Origin: Xanthomonas cassavae CFBP 4642
GTDB lineage: Bacteria; Pseudomonadota; Gammaproteobacteria; Xanthomonadales; Xanthomonadaceae
Direction of reading: 5' to 3'
Length of the DNA stretch: 16,030 nucleotides
NCBI RefSeq assembly: GCF_000454545.1
Contig: NZ_CM002139.1
Coordinates: 3,657,909 to 3,673,938, forward strand
In this document: piece by piece, positions 1 to 6,396 of the stretch
Numbering within the stretch: the stretch's first letter is position 1
Layout: every line of letters begins with the position of its first letter
The notes under the pieces: generated by a model
The model's input: the letters and a program-made list of their open reading frames with translations, nothing else
Databases searched by the model: none
Told to the model about the DNA's origin: nothing
Position numbers and translations under genes: made by a program

Positions 1-30
1 ACGTTCTTCACCGGCGAACAAACTGATCAT
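1..30 (-). CDS. 5' end of an unidentified gene running off the left edge
   Basis: A minus-strand ATG at 30-28 is preceded by a strong Shine-Dalgarno (GGAGGG, plus coordinates 38-43) at 7 nt spacing. It opens a frame of ten codons, M-I-S-L-F-A-G-E-E-R, that leaves the window. The ribosome binding site is one of the best in the window, so a real gene start is likely. Ten residues are too few to name it. The start resembles what I remember of some IS5-type transposase N-termini, which would fit a mobile region, but this is a guess. Confidence 0.45.
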   Translation of the reverse strand, partial: MISLFAGEER

Positions 31-135
31 CTGTAGCACCCTCCGCTAGCATCGCATTACGTCAATGATGACAGGATACTGGGGTTTTTAGAGGCTCCCT
101 TAAGAAGCGAAACCTATCGCAGCGAATCAAACGAC

Positions 136-381
136 ATGAGAATCGAAGAATTTTGGAATCAGGCCTTTTTGACGTCCCTCGCGCGCGTTGACCCAGAGCA
201 GGCAAAGCTGGACGCAGATCGGGCCGTCCAGATTGCGATTTCGCATTGGCAGGAACACATTTACTCATGGGGCCCATCCATCACCCCCAGGTGGCAGCAT
301 CAGAATATCTGCGCTGTTCCTAAAACATATGGAGCGGCGCCGGATTCTAGCTCCGGCGATAACGGCTCTCATGGGGTTTAG
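136..381 (+). CDS. Small hypothetical protein of the integrated element
   Basis: This 81-codon frame starts at ATG 136. I do not recognise the family. The first 60 or so residues look like a soluble, mostly helical protein rich in Trp, Glu and Asp, with motifs such as EEFWNQAF and AISHWQEH. The last ~18 residues are low in complexity (Ser/Gly/Asp) and overlap the 3' end of the convergent 173-aa gene by 35 bp. There is no clear Shine-Dalgarno before the ATG. No signal peptide or membrane segment is seen. It sits between the truncated left-edge gene and the integrase module, so it is probably accessory cargo. An alternative is that it is a chance open frame; the charged, compact N-terminal half argues mildly against that. 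Confidence 0.45.
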   Translation: MRIEEFWNQAFLTSLARVDPEQAKLDADRAVQIAISHWQEHIYSWGPSITPRWQHQNICAVPKTYGAAPDSSSGDNGSHGV

Positions 382-868
382 CAAGGCTTGCTGAAGTCGA
401 AGCCGCCAATGCCTCGTTCAGTGACTTCAGTGATGGATAACCGGCTAAGATGGTAAGCCCGGTCATATCCTCGCCGTCCCCGTGTTCAGAGGCAGCGACC
501 CATCTGTTCTCAAATTGATCCTTTGTCGGCTCACCATCCTCCCCGACTATATCGATCGATCCGTGTAAGTCGCCGATGGGTGGATCCCCAGCGACGCCTG
601 GAGCAAACGCCTTGCTCAGGAATTCTTTTGGCAACGGCTGCTGGGCAGGCACCAGATCTGCCCTTTCGTTTACGAATCCCCAAGCTTCGTCGAGGGAGTC
701 CGTTTGCGCTAGCACCTGAGGCGGCCCATTGGTATCAATGACTATGAACCGTCCGTAAGGCTGAATAAAGTGAGGAACAGGCTCACCGTAACTATCGCAG
801 ACAGTGTAGCGAACGACTATTACCCCCCTTTTAGCCGAAACTACTTCCTCTCTCGTCAATGTATCCAT
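347..868 (-). CDS. Hypothetical protein downstream of integrase
   Basis: A 173-residue protein starting with M-D-T-L-T-R-E-E. Its ATG (868-866) lies 9 bp beyond the integrase stop codon on the same strand, so the two are probably cotranscribed. The purine-rich stretch at the integrase stop (AAAAAAAGG) could act as a weak ribosome binding site. I do not recognise a family. The N-terminal ~60 residues read like a small beta-rich domain (VIVVRYTVCD, GRFIVIDTNG). The C-terminal part is acidic and ends in a Ser/Ala/Arg-rich tail. No signal peptide, membrane helix or helix-turn-helix is obvious. The surrounding DNA is visibly AT-richer than the core genes, consistent with acquired DNA. Its position behind the integrase suggests a role with the element, but nothing in the sequence shows which. 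Confidence 0.6.
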   Translation of the reverse strand: MDTLTREEVVSAKRGVIVVRYTVCDSYGEPVPHFIQPYGRFIVIDTNGPPQVLAQTDSLDEAWGFVNERADLVPAQQPLPKEFLSKAFAPGVAGDPPIGDLHGSIDIVGEDGEPTKDQFENRWVAASEHGDGEDMTGLTILAGYPSLKSLNEALAASTSASLAKPHESRYRRS

Positions 869-877
869 AATTGAATT

Positions 878-2440
878 TTACCTTTTTTTATCGCACAGCT
901 TTTTGAAAAGGCCTGAACTGTAACCAGGAAGCAAGATAGGCGGACTGAACTTCGCAAGGGTTGCCACCCGGTCCGGCAGGCTCCGTCGATCGATGTAGAA
1001 CTTCTCCAGCACGGTCTGACCAGTTCCGTGCCCGGTTAGTGCCCCGATTGCCGAAGCAGACACCCCCGCCTCGTCGAGCTTTGAAGCGATGGTGTGGCGG
1101 AACCCGTGGAATCCCTGCCCCTTCTCCGAGACGCCTTGCCGCTTGATGTAGACCGAGAACTGACGGCTCAGCTGCCGCCCATAGCCCAGCCCGGTCGAGT
1201 TGGGCAGGTCCGGGAATAGCCGCTCCACTCCAGCCTGTCGGGCCTCTTCCACGTAGGTCAGGAAGCCGCAATCGATCACCGGCTGGGCCAGCGGGATGAA
1301 CCGCCGGCTGTGCTTGTTCTTGATGCTCTGCTGCTTCCCGATCTTGCGGACGAAGAAGCCGGGCACGCCGTCGATGGTGTCGATGTCCTCCAGCCTGAGC
1401 TGCGCGATCTCATTGACGCGAGCGCCTGAGTAGAGGCCCAGGATCGGCCCGAACCATCGATGCGGATACTTCGACGCCCACTTCGGGAACTCCACCGGGT
1501 CAAAGATCGCCTTCAACTCGGCGTCCGTGAAAGGCGAGCCCGTGTCTTCCGAATCAGGGGTGGCGATCGCACGAATGCCCGCCAGCGGATTCACCGCCAG
1601 GTGCTTGCCCTCGACCAGCGACACCAGAAAGACGCTCAAACGTTGCCGGTGCTTGGCCATGGTCCACGCCGCCGGCTCCGGCTCCTGGTTCTTTTTCGCC
1701 AACTTGATGACCTCAGGCACCGACAGGTCCCGATAGGCTGGCCGCTTGGTGGCATTCGACGGCCAGTAACGCACGCCCTCAAAGAAGGCCCGCACGTGAT
1801 CCTGGGTCAGCGACGCGACGGGCACGTCCTTGCCGATGATCCCGGCAAACAGGCGCAGGGTGTGACGGCTCTCCAAGACCGTCTTCTGATGCAAGCGCGC
1901 CCCGGCCAAGTCCCTCAAATGATCGGCCATCGCCTTGGACAGCATCAGCGCGTTGGGCGCTTGATTGGCAAGGTCCTGGCTAGCGCTACGCAACTGTTCC
2001 CGACGCTTGACCACCCTCGCCGACGTAACCTCGGCCGGTTCCACTCGGCGAGACCGCTCCATCAGGTCTCCGAACATCGCGGCATCGGCGGGGTTGTCCA
2101 GCTGCGCCTGCGCGATGCGCGTGCCGTCCGGCAGCGTCACATCTTTCAGCGTCAGCTCTTTGATGTCCCCACTGCGAACCTTTTCCAGCAGTTCTTCCAG
2201 ATCCACGGTCATCCCTTTCCGCATGGCATCGAATGCAATCGATAGTGCCATTCCCATCGTGGCCGCCGCCAGCCTGGCGTGGTCCCCACGACGGTTTCCC
2301 AGCGATCGGACAAGGTAACGCGAGCCAATCATGGCTCGAAGATCGGTAGGGACAAAGAAGCGCGCATACAGGCCGGCCGAGCGCGACATCATCAGAGGCT
2401 TGGGCAAGATTGATACCTCGATTGATACCTCAAGGGGCAT
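878..2440 (-). CDS. Tyrosine recombinase / site-specific integrase of a tRNA-Gly island
   Basis: This is an integrase that should cut and rejoin DNA at the tRNA-Gly attachment site. The longest frame is 520 aa. An N-terminal ~100-residue region of the type found in some long island integrases (S-A-G-L-Y-A-R-F-F-V-P) leads into a core-binding domain (about 165-285). The C-terminal catalytic domain shows Arg341 (GARVNEIAQL), a likely beta-hairpin Lys376, His445/Arg448 (FHGFRH), His471 (LTGHGTG) and the nucleophile Tyr482 (KFYID), so the active site looks complete. The ATG at 2440 has no good ribosome site. A TTG at 2407 has GAGG eight nt upstream and gives L-P-K-P-L-M-M-S-R, which matches relatives as I recall them, so 509 aa may be the true length. 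The start faces the tRNA gene about 70 bp away. A TTGACT -35-like box (2477-2482, minus) and a perfect palindrome ATCGGCCGAT (2456-2465) lie in that gap. Confidence 0.93.
   Translation of the reverse strand: MPLEVSIEVSILPKPLMMSRSAGLYARFFVPTDLRAMIGSRYLVRSLGNRRGDHARLAAATMGMALSIAFDAMRKGMTVDLEELLEKVRSGDIKELTLKDVTLPDGTRIAQAQLDNPADAAMFGDLMERSRRVEPAEVTSARVVKRREQLRSASQDLANQAPNALMLSKAMADHLRDLAGARLHQKTVLESRHTLRLFAGIIGKDVPVASLTQDHVRAFFEGVRYWPSNATKRPAYRDLSVPEVIKLAKKNQEPEPAAWTMAKHRQRLSVFLVSLVEGKHLAVNPLAGIRAIATPDSEDTGSPFTDAELKAIFDPVEFPKWASKYPHRWFGPILGLYSGARVNEIAQLRLEDIDTIDGVPGFFVRKIGKQQSIKNKHSRRFIPLAQPVIDCGFLTYVEEARQAGVERLFPDLPNSTGLGYGRQLSRQFSVYIKRQGVSEKGQGFHGFRHTIASKLDEAGVSASAIGALTGHGTGQTVLEKFYIDRRSLPDRVATLAKFSPPILLPGYSSGLFKKLCDKKR
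2408..2431. repeat. 12-bp perfect tandem repeat at the integrase start
   Basis: GATTGATACCTC occurs twice in direct succession (2408-2419 and 2420-2431). On the integrase strand each copy carries GAGG, and the promoter-distal copy is well placed to serve a TTG start at 2407. If the integrase starts at 2440 instead, the repeat encodes a duplicated I-E-V-S. It could be a recent duplication, a regulator or recombinase arm-binding site, or a translation element; the sequence alone does not decide. Confidence 0.75.
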
Positions 2441-2507
2441 CGCTCGGAATCATCAATCGGCCGATATTTTCAGCCCAGTCAATCACTTAAAGACTTGGCG
2501 GAAGCTC

Positions 2508-2530
2508 TGGAGCGGGCGATGGGAATCGAA
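2508..2530. other. Probable attachment site (tRNA-Gly 3' end)
   Basis: The integrase gene lies just past the 3' end of the tRNA, so the recombination core is expected inside the T-arm/acceptor end of the tRNA gene. No second copy of this sequence is found between 1 and 2500, so the other attachment site must lie beyond the left edge. The exact core limits cannot be set from one end; the interval given is the likely area only. Confidence 0.4.
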
Positions 2531-2581
2531 CCCACGTCAGTAGCTTGGGAAGCTACAGCTCTACCATTGAGCTACGCCCGC
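2508..2581 (-). tRNA. tRNA-Gly (anticodon CCC)
   Basis: The minus strand folds as a standard tRNA. The acceptor stem GCGGGCG (2581-2575) pairs with CGCCCGC, followed by discriminator T and an encoded CCA (2510-2508). The D arm contains GCTCAATGGTAGAGC. The anticodon stem GTAGC/GCTAC holds the loop TTCCCAA, so the anticodon is CCC and the codon read is GGG. The T arm is GTGGGTTCGATTCCCAT. The gene is intact, as expected when an element that integrates in a tRNA restores the 3' end. Confidence 0.96.
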
Positions 2582-2594
2582 ACGGCGTGGGGAG

Positions 2595-2624
2595 AGTTTA
2601 GGCGGGTGCGGGCATCGGGCGCAA
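2595..2624 (-). promoter_or_regulatory. Putative tRNA-Gly promoter
   Basis: On the minus strand, TTGCGC (2624-2619) and TAAACT (2600-2595) are separated by 18 bp and would start transcription just before the tRNA 5' end at 2581. Both boxes match four of the six consensus positions. Confidence 0.45.
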
Positions 2625-2758
2625 TGTGCGCGTGACATGCGCCGCATGACTGGCTCGTTGCCGTGGCAAAGGGGCCGGCCATGCCGAGACATGGCTTGCC
2701 GTCGGCGGCCAGGCGCCGTGCGCCTGGATCCCCCTCCGCATCTGCGCCATCCACACAA

Positions 2759-2782
2759 CGAGGGCCGGTTGCCCGGCCCTCG
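2759..2782 (-). terminator. Hairpin terminator of the esterase gene
   Basis: CGAGGGCCGG and CCGGCCCTCG form a perfect 10-bp stem with a 4-nt loop (TTGC), 37 bp past the esterase stop codon. On the minus strand the stem is followed by GTTGTGT, a poor U tract, so the hairpin is certain but efficient intrinsic termination is inferred. Confidence 0.6.
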
Positions 2783-2818
2783 TGTCTTGCGGATGCTGCG
2801 TGATGTGCGGTGCGTGGA

Positions 2819-4636
2819 TCAGAAGCTGCCGCTGACGTTCACGAACAGCGTGGCATCGCGGGCGCTGCGCTGGGCCGTGGTGGTGCTCAGGCCGATGTTG
2901 CTCTGCAGGCCCCACAGGCCGGTACGTGCGCCCAGCACCACGGTGGCGTAGTTGCGGTCGAAGTTCTGGCCGGGAACGGTGTACATGCCCACTTCCGGCA
3001 TCGACTGCAGCCAGGCGCTGGCTTCGCCGCCGTCCTTGAACTCGTGGTCGTAGGTCGCCTGCAGGTACGGCTTGACCATGGCGCCGTCCAGACGCACCTG
3101 GAAGCCGACGCGGCCGACCAGCGAGTCGATGTCCTGATTGGCGTAGCCCAGCGCGGTGGAGCTGTCGTTGCTTTCGGTGTAGCCGTCGAGCTTGATCTTC
3201 TGCCAGGTCAGGCCGGCCACCGGGCCGTACTTGACGTTGCCTTCGCCCAGCGAATACCCGGCGTTGAGCGCGGCGGTGAGATTGCTGCCGTCCGGCGAGC
3301 CGCTGTGCACGCGGGTGGCCGGCCCGAGCTGCACTTCGCGGTCCACGTCGTAGCTCAGCCAGCTGTAGCTGACCTGGGCGTTGACCCACACCGGGCCGGT
3401 GTACCAGCCAAAGAAACCGCCCAGCGTGCTGTCGTCCTGCTTGAAGCTGCCGTTGCGGTTACCGAAGTCGGCGTCCATGCGACCGAAACCGGCAAAGCCA
3501 CCGAATACCATGTCGCCCGAAGTCCAATCCACACCGAACAGGCCGGCCGGCGCCATCCCGTCATACAGATCGGCGTGGTCGTAACGCTGCATGTCGCCAC
3601 GCACGCTCCCCCACCAGCGCAGGCCATCGGCGTCCGGCTTGCCGTCCAGATGCCAGGCCACCTGGTCGGCGCGCGCGCGGCCGCCGGCCTGCGCGGAATG
3701 GGTCAGCACCTGCTGCAGACGCGGCGCTTCCAGCAGCGAGATCGCGTACTGGCCCAGGATCTGGTGCACAGCGGTGGTCGGGTGGATGCCGTCGGCGAAC
3801 ACATAGGTGTTCTGCGCATTGGCGGCGACCAGGCTGGTCGGGTTACAGGCCGGCAGCGGCACGGCCGGGTTGCAGGCGGTGCTGGTGACATTGCTGAAAC
3901 CGTAGGTGCCGGGGTTGGCGACGATTTCCTGCAGCATGTGGAAGGTATCGACCGGAATCACCCGCAGGCCGGCCGACTGCAGGCCGTTGAACAAGGCGGT
4001 GTTGTAGGCGGTGGCAGCGCCGGTGCCCTGGGCCATTCCCACAGCGCCACCAGCGCGGAAGCGCGGGGTGAGGCCCACATCCGGAATGGTCGGCACCATC
4101 ACGTACCGTGCGCCGGCGTTCTGCAAGGCGGCCACGGCACCGACCTGGGCGGTGACCGCACTGCCGATGATGGCCTGCGCCTGGGCCGGCACAGTAGCCG
4201 CGGCGAGCAGGTCGTTGGCACCACCCCACACGGTGTACAGCGCATTGGGGTCTGCGCGGCCGCCGTTGGCGGTGAGGTAGGTGGTGATCTGGCTGGTCAC
4301 CGACGGTGCCGCGCCCAGCGCGCTGACCGAACTGGCCTGGATGCGCGCGCCGCCGGCGGCGTAGTTGTCGCCGGTCTGGCCGTTGCCGTTCGGGGCAGCG
4401 TTGGTGCCGAAATGATCGGCTACATACTCGGCCCACACCCAGCCCGGGTTGGTGGTGAACTTGCCGGTGACAGCGCGCGAAGCGGCCGGCAGCAGCGGGT
4501 TGTAATAACCACTGTCGGTGAGGCTGTCACCGAAGAACACGGTCCGGTCGAAGGCCGACTCGGCCATGGCCGGGGTGGCCGCAATAGCGATGGCAATCGC
4601 CATCAGGGAGCGGATCGGGCGAAGTGTTGAAGCCAT
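2819..4636 (-). CDS. estA: Autotransporter GDSL/SGNH esterase (EstA type)
   Basis: This is a surface-anchored lipolytic esterase secreted as a type V (autotransporter) protein. I chose the ATG at 4636 (605 aa) because it is directly followed by a signal peptide with a hydrophobic core and an A-M-A cleavage motif near residue 25; the frame upstream (to 4744) is Arg-rich and unlike a secreted N-terminus. The SGNH blocks are present: Ser38 in FFGDSLTDSG, Gly in block II (YAAGGARI, about 93-99), Asn141 in WGGAND, and Asp282/His285 in ADGIHP. From about residue 340 to the end is the beta-barrel translocator with alternating aromatic strands, and the last residue is Phe as is usual for outer membrane barrels. 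Length and layout fit the family. The gene is divergent from thiS and ends at a hairpin. The substrate is unknown; the symbol is by family resemblance. Confidence 0.9.
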   Translation of the reverse strand: MASTLRPIRSLMAIAIAIAATPAMAESAFDRTVFFGDSLTDSGYYNPLLPAASRAVTGKFTTNPGWVWAEYVADHFGTNAAPNGNGQTGDNYAAGGARIQASSVSALGAAPSVTSQITTYLTANGGRADPNALYTVWGGANDLLAAATVPAQAQAIIGSAVTAQVGAVAALQNAGARYVMVPTIPDVGLTPRFRAGGAVGMAQGTGAATAYNTALFNGLQSAGLRVIPVDTFHMLQEIVANPGTYGFSNVTSTACNPAVPLPACNPTSLVAANAQNTYVFADGIHPTTAVHQILGQYAISLLEAPRLQQVLTHSAQAGGRARADQVAWHLDGKPDADGLRWWGSVRGDMQRYDHADLYDGMAPAGLFGVDWTSGDMVFGGFAGFGRMDADFGNRNGSFKQDDSTLGGFFGWYTGPVWVNAQVSYSWLSYDVDREVQLGPATRVHSGSPDGSNLTAALNAGYSLGEGNVKYGPVAGLTWQKIKLDGYTESNDSSTALGYANQDIDSLVGRVGFQVRLDGAMVKPYLQATYDHEFKDGGEASAWLQSMPEVGMYTVPGQNFDRNYATVVLGARTGLWGLQSNIGLSTTTAQRSARDATLFVNVSGSF

Positions 4637-4779
4637 GGGAGTGCCTGCTTGGTGTGGATGGGACCGGACCGGCCTTGCATACGTACGCCGGCGAATGGCA
4701 ATGGTTTCATCCCCGCCGCCCGTGCTCACGCTGCAGTGCCGCATAACGCAAAAACGCGCGCCCGAACGGCACGCGATGC

Positions 4780-4785
4780 GACAAT
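4780..4785 (+). promoter_or_regulatory. -10-like box six bases before the thiS ATG
   Basis: GACAAT (four of six consensus matches) ends exactly 6 nt before the thiS start codon, and there is no Shine-Dalgarno. Transcription from it would begin at or next to the ATG, giving a leaderless mRNA. No convincing -35 box is seen. The same spacing is found before thiG. Confidence 0.35.
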
Positions 4786-4791
4786 GATGAC

Positions 4792-4992
4792 ATGAACATT
4801 CAACTCAACGGCAGCCTGCGTACGCTGCCCGACAACCTACCGTTGGCCGCATTGCTGGACCAGGAAGGCCTGGCACACCGCCGCGTGGCGGTGGAGGTCA
4901 ACGGCGAAATCGTGTCGCGCGGGCGGCATGCCGAGCACGCACTGCACGAGGGCGATGTGGTGGAGATCGTGCACGCCTTGGGCGGCGGCTGA
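4792..4992 (+). CDS. thiS: Sulfur carrier protein ThiS
   Basis: ThiS is a 66-aa ubiquitin-fold protein that carries the sulfur atom for the thiazole half of thiamine. Its C-terminal Gly is adenylated, converted to a thiocarboxylate and then used by ThiG. The sequence has the expected small size, the beta-grasp opening MNIQLNG, a hydrophobic middle, and the motif VNGEIVSR, GDVVEIVHALGGG, ending in the essential Gly-Gly. The start is the ATG at 4792, with no ribosome binding site but a -10-like box close upstream. thiG follows on the same strand after an unusually large 359-bp gap. No TPP riboswitch is recognisable in the 155 bp between the esterase start and thiS. Confidence 0.95.
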   Translation: MNIQLNGSLRTLPDNLPLAALLDQEGLAHRRVAVEVNGEIVSRGRHAEHALHEGDVVEIVHALGGG

Positions 4993-5005
4993 CCTGTCAG
5001 GTCAG
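4989..5005. repeat. Palindrome overlapping the thiS stop codon
   Basis: CTGACCTG-T-CAGGTCAG is a perfect inverted repeat of 8 bp arms around one central base and includes the thiS TGA (4990-4992). As RNA it can form a 6-bp stem with a 5-nt loop. It could be a weak attenuating hairpin, a protein-binding site, or the edge of an old insertion in the thiS-thiG gap. Confidence 0.6.
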
Positions 5006-5016
5006 GCTCGCTACCG

Positions 5017-5334
5017 GTGCCACTTTTCACGCTCACTGGCCGCTACGAGCTCGACTGGTTCTCAACCCAGCTCACCGCGCCAAACGCACACGCAGGCGTG
5101 AGGCAGTTTTTCGACAGGGCGTACCTGTCGATTCGCGAGGGCGCCCTCGGGGCACTGGCGCCCGATGTCGGAGCCGCGGACCTCGTGCTTTTTATTCCAT
5201 TGGAGGGGCTCACCAACGTCTGGGCAGCACAGCGGGGCGCGGCGGCAACTACGTCGACGTCGTGTGTTCCAGGACCTTCGGTGACGATTGAGCCTGACCA
5301 CGCACTCGCGCGGCAGCAACGCACCCGCGCGTGA
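5017..5334 (+). CDS. Doubtful small gene or remnant between thiS and thiG
   Basis: A GTG-started frame of 105 codons fills most of the 359-bp gap between thiS and thiG. Codons 1-75 use mainly G or C at the third position and read like protein ([20 protein letters not shown]). The last 30 residues are Thr/Ala/Arg-rich and look random. I do not recognise a family. There is no clear Shine-Dalgarno; the thiS-end palindrome lies just before it. It may be a real small gene, a decayed coding fragment inserted into the operon, or a chance frame in GC-rich DNA. No other structure stands out in the gap besides the palindrome and the thiG promoter-like box. Confidence 0.3.
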   Translation: MPLFTLTGRYELDWFSTQLTAPNAHAGVRQFFDRAYLSIREGALGALAPDVGAADLVLFIPLEGLTNVWAAQRGAAATTSTSCVPGPSVTIEPDHALARQQRTRA

Positions 5335-5339
5335 TGGGT

Positions 5340-5345
5340 GATAAT
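5340..5345 (+). promoter_or_regulatory. -10-like box six bases before the thiG ATG
   Basis: GATAAT (five of six consensus matches), preceded by GGGT, ends exactly 6 nt before the thiG ATG. No Shine-Dalgarno is present, so a leaderless thiG transcript independent of thiS is plausible. A -35 box is not clear. Confidence 0.4.
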
Positions 5346-5351
5346 TGCGCC

Positions 5352-6146
5352 ATGACCACTCCCGCCCCCTCCGATGCGTTGCTGATCGCCGGCAAACGCT
5401 ACCGTTCGCGCCTGCTGACCGGCACCGGCAAGTTCAAGGATCTGGACGAAACCCGTCTGGCCACCGAGGCCGCTGCCGCCGAGCTCGTGACCGTGGCAAT
5501 CCGCCGCGTGAACATCGGCCAGGACCCCAACGCGCCCAGCCTGCTCGATGTGCTGCCGCCGGATCGCTACACGCTGCTGCCCAACACTGCCGGCTGCTAC
5601 ACCGCCGAAGATGCGGTGCGCACCTGCCGCCTGGCGCGCGAGCTGCTGGATGGCCATAACCTCACCAAGCTCGAAGTGCTCGGCGACGAGAAGACGCTAT
5701 ACCCGGACGTGGTGCAGACGCTCAAGGCGGCCGAGCAGCTGGTGGTCGATGGTTTCGAGGTGATGGTCTATACCTCCGACGACCCGATCCTGGCCAAGCG
5801 GCTGGAAGAGATCGGCTGCGTGGCGGTGATGCCGCTGGCCGCGCCGATCGGCTCGGGCCTGGGCATCCAGAACAAGTACAACCTGCTGGAAATCATCGAA
5901 AACGCCAAGGTGCCGATCATCGTCGATGCCGGCGTGGGCACCGCCTCCGATGCGGCGATTGCGATGGAGCTGGGCTGCGACGGCGTGTTGATGAACACCG
6001 CCATTGCCGGCGCACGCGATCCGATCCTGATGGCCAGCGCGATGCGCAAGGCGATCGAAGCCGGCCGCGAAGCGTTCCTGGCCGGGCGGATTCCGCGCAA
6101 GCGCTATGCCTCGGCATCGAGCCCGGTGGATGGCGTGATTGGATGA
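5352..6146 (+). CDS. thiG: Thiazole synthase ThiG
   Basis: ThiG condenses 1-deoxy-D-xylulose 5-phosphate, a dehydroglycine imine and the ThiS thiocarboxylate to make the thiazole phosphate of thiamine, in the cytoplasm. The 264-aa length is normal. Visible family motifs are [10 protein letters not shown] near residue 25, [14 protein letters not shown] at about 77-90, the Schiff-base Lys106 in [24 protein letters not shown], and the phosphate-binding segments [12 protein letters not shown] and [14 protein letters not shown] start at 5331 would add seven residues (MMGDNCA); I prefer ATG 5352 because the family begins near here and because a -10-like box sits six bases upstream. thiS precedes it by 359 bp; trmB follows by 250 bp. 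Confidence 0.97.
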   Translation: MTTPAPSDALLIAGKRYRSRLLTGTGKFKDLDETRLATEAAAAELVTVAIRRVNIGQDPNAPSLLDVLPPDRYTLLPNTAGCYTAEDAVRTCRLARELLDGHNLTKLEVLGDEKTLYPDVVQTLKAAEQLVVDGFEVMVYTSDDPILAKRLEEIGCVAVMPLAAPIGSGLGIQNKYNLLEIIENAKVPIIVDAGVGTASDAAIAMELGCDGVLMNTAIAGARDPILMASAMRKAIEAGREAFLAGRIPRKRYASASSPVDGVIG

Positions 6147-6257
6147 GTGGGTGGTCTGCGTTGACATTGCGGCCGAGGCGCAATGATTGGCAGTGCGGCG
6201 TGCCGGATATGACCGTTGCCAGATCGCGCGTTGCTGCGAGTGCCCCCTCACGCCGTA

Positions 6258-6371
6258 CCCTCACCCCAACCCCCGCTCCGCGCCCCGGCCCGCGCCTGCA
6301 TCGCGGGCGCTCCCAGGCCCGCGCACCCATGGCGCGCAAACTGTGCCTCCTCGCCCCGGTGGGAGAGGGGC
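6258..6371. repeat. Intergenic GC-rich palindromic element
   Basis: The thiG-trmB gap (6147-6396) has no gene. Its right half begins CCCTCACCCCAACCCC and ends GGTGGGAGAGGGG, ends that are roughly inverted copies of each other, with a GC-rich, partly self-complementary interior (CCCGCGCCTG / CGCGGGCG). This matches the style of dispersed palindromic repeats common between genes in Xanthomonas, here with a longer centre than the compact form. I see one copy in the window, so its repeat status rests on prior knowledge. It may also end the thiG transcript. Confidence 0.5.
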
Positions 6372-6396
6372 TTTCGTTTCGCCGATGACTTAATCC

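Noticed and set aside
2810..4630. A 606-codon plus-strand open frame
   Set aside because: It lies opposite the autotransporter esterase, is rich in Gly/Ala/Val/His in the manner of an antisense high-GC frame, and has no recognisable domain; the minus-strand protein has a full GDSL catalytic set.
4637..4791. TPP riboswitch upstream of thiS
   Set aside because: No THI-box-like conserved stretches (such as CTGAGA with a downstream ACCTGATC-type element) are visible, and the spacer is also the divergent esterase promoter region.
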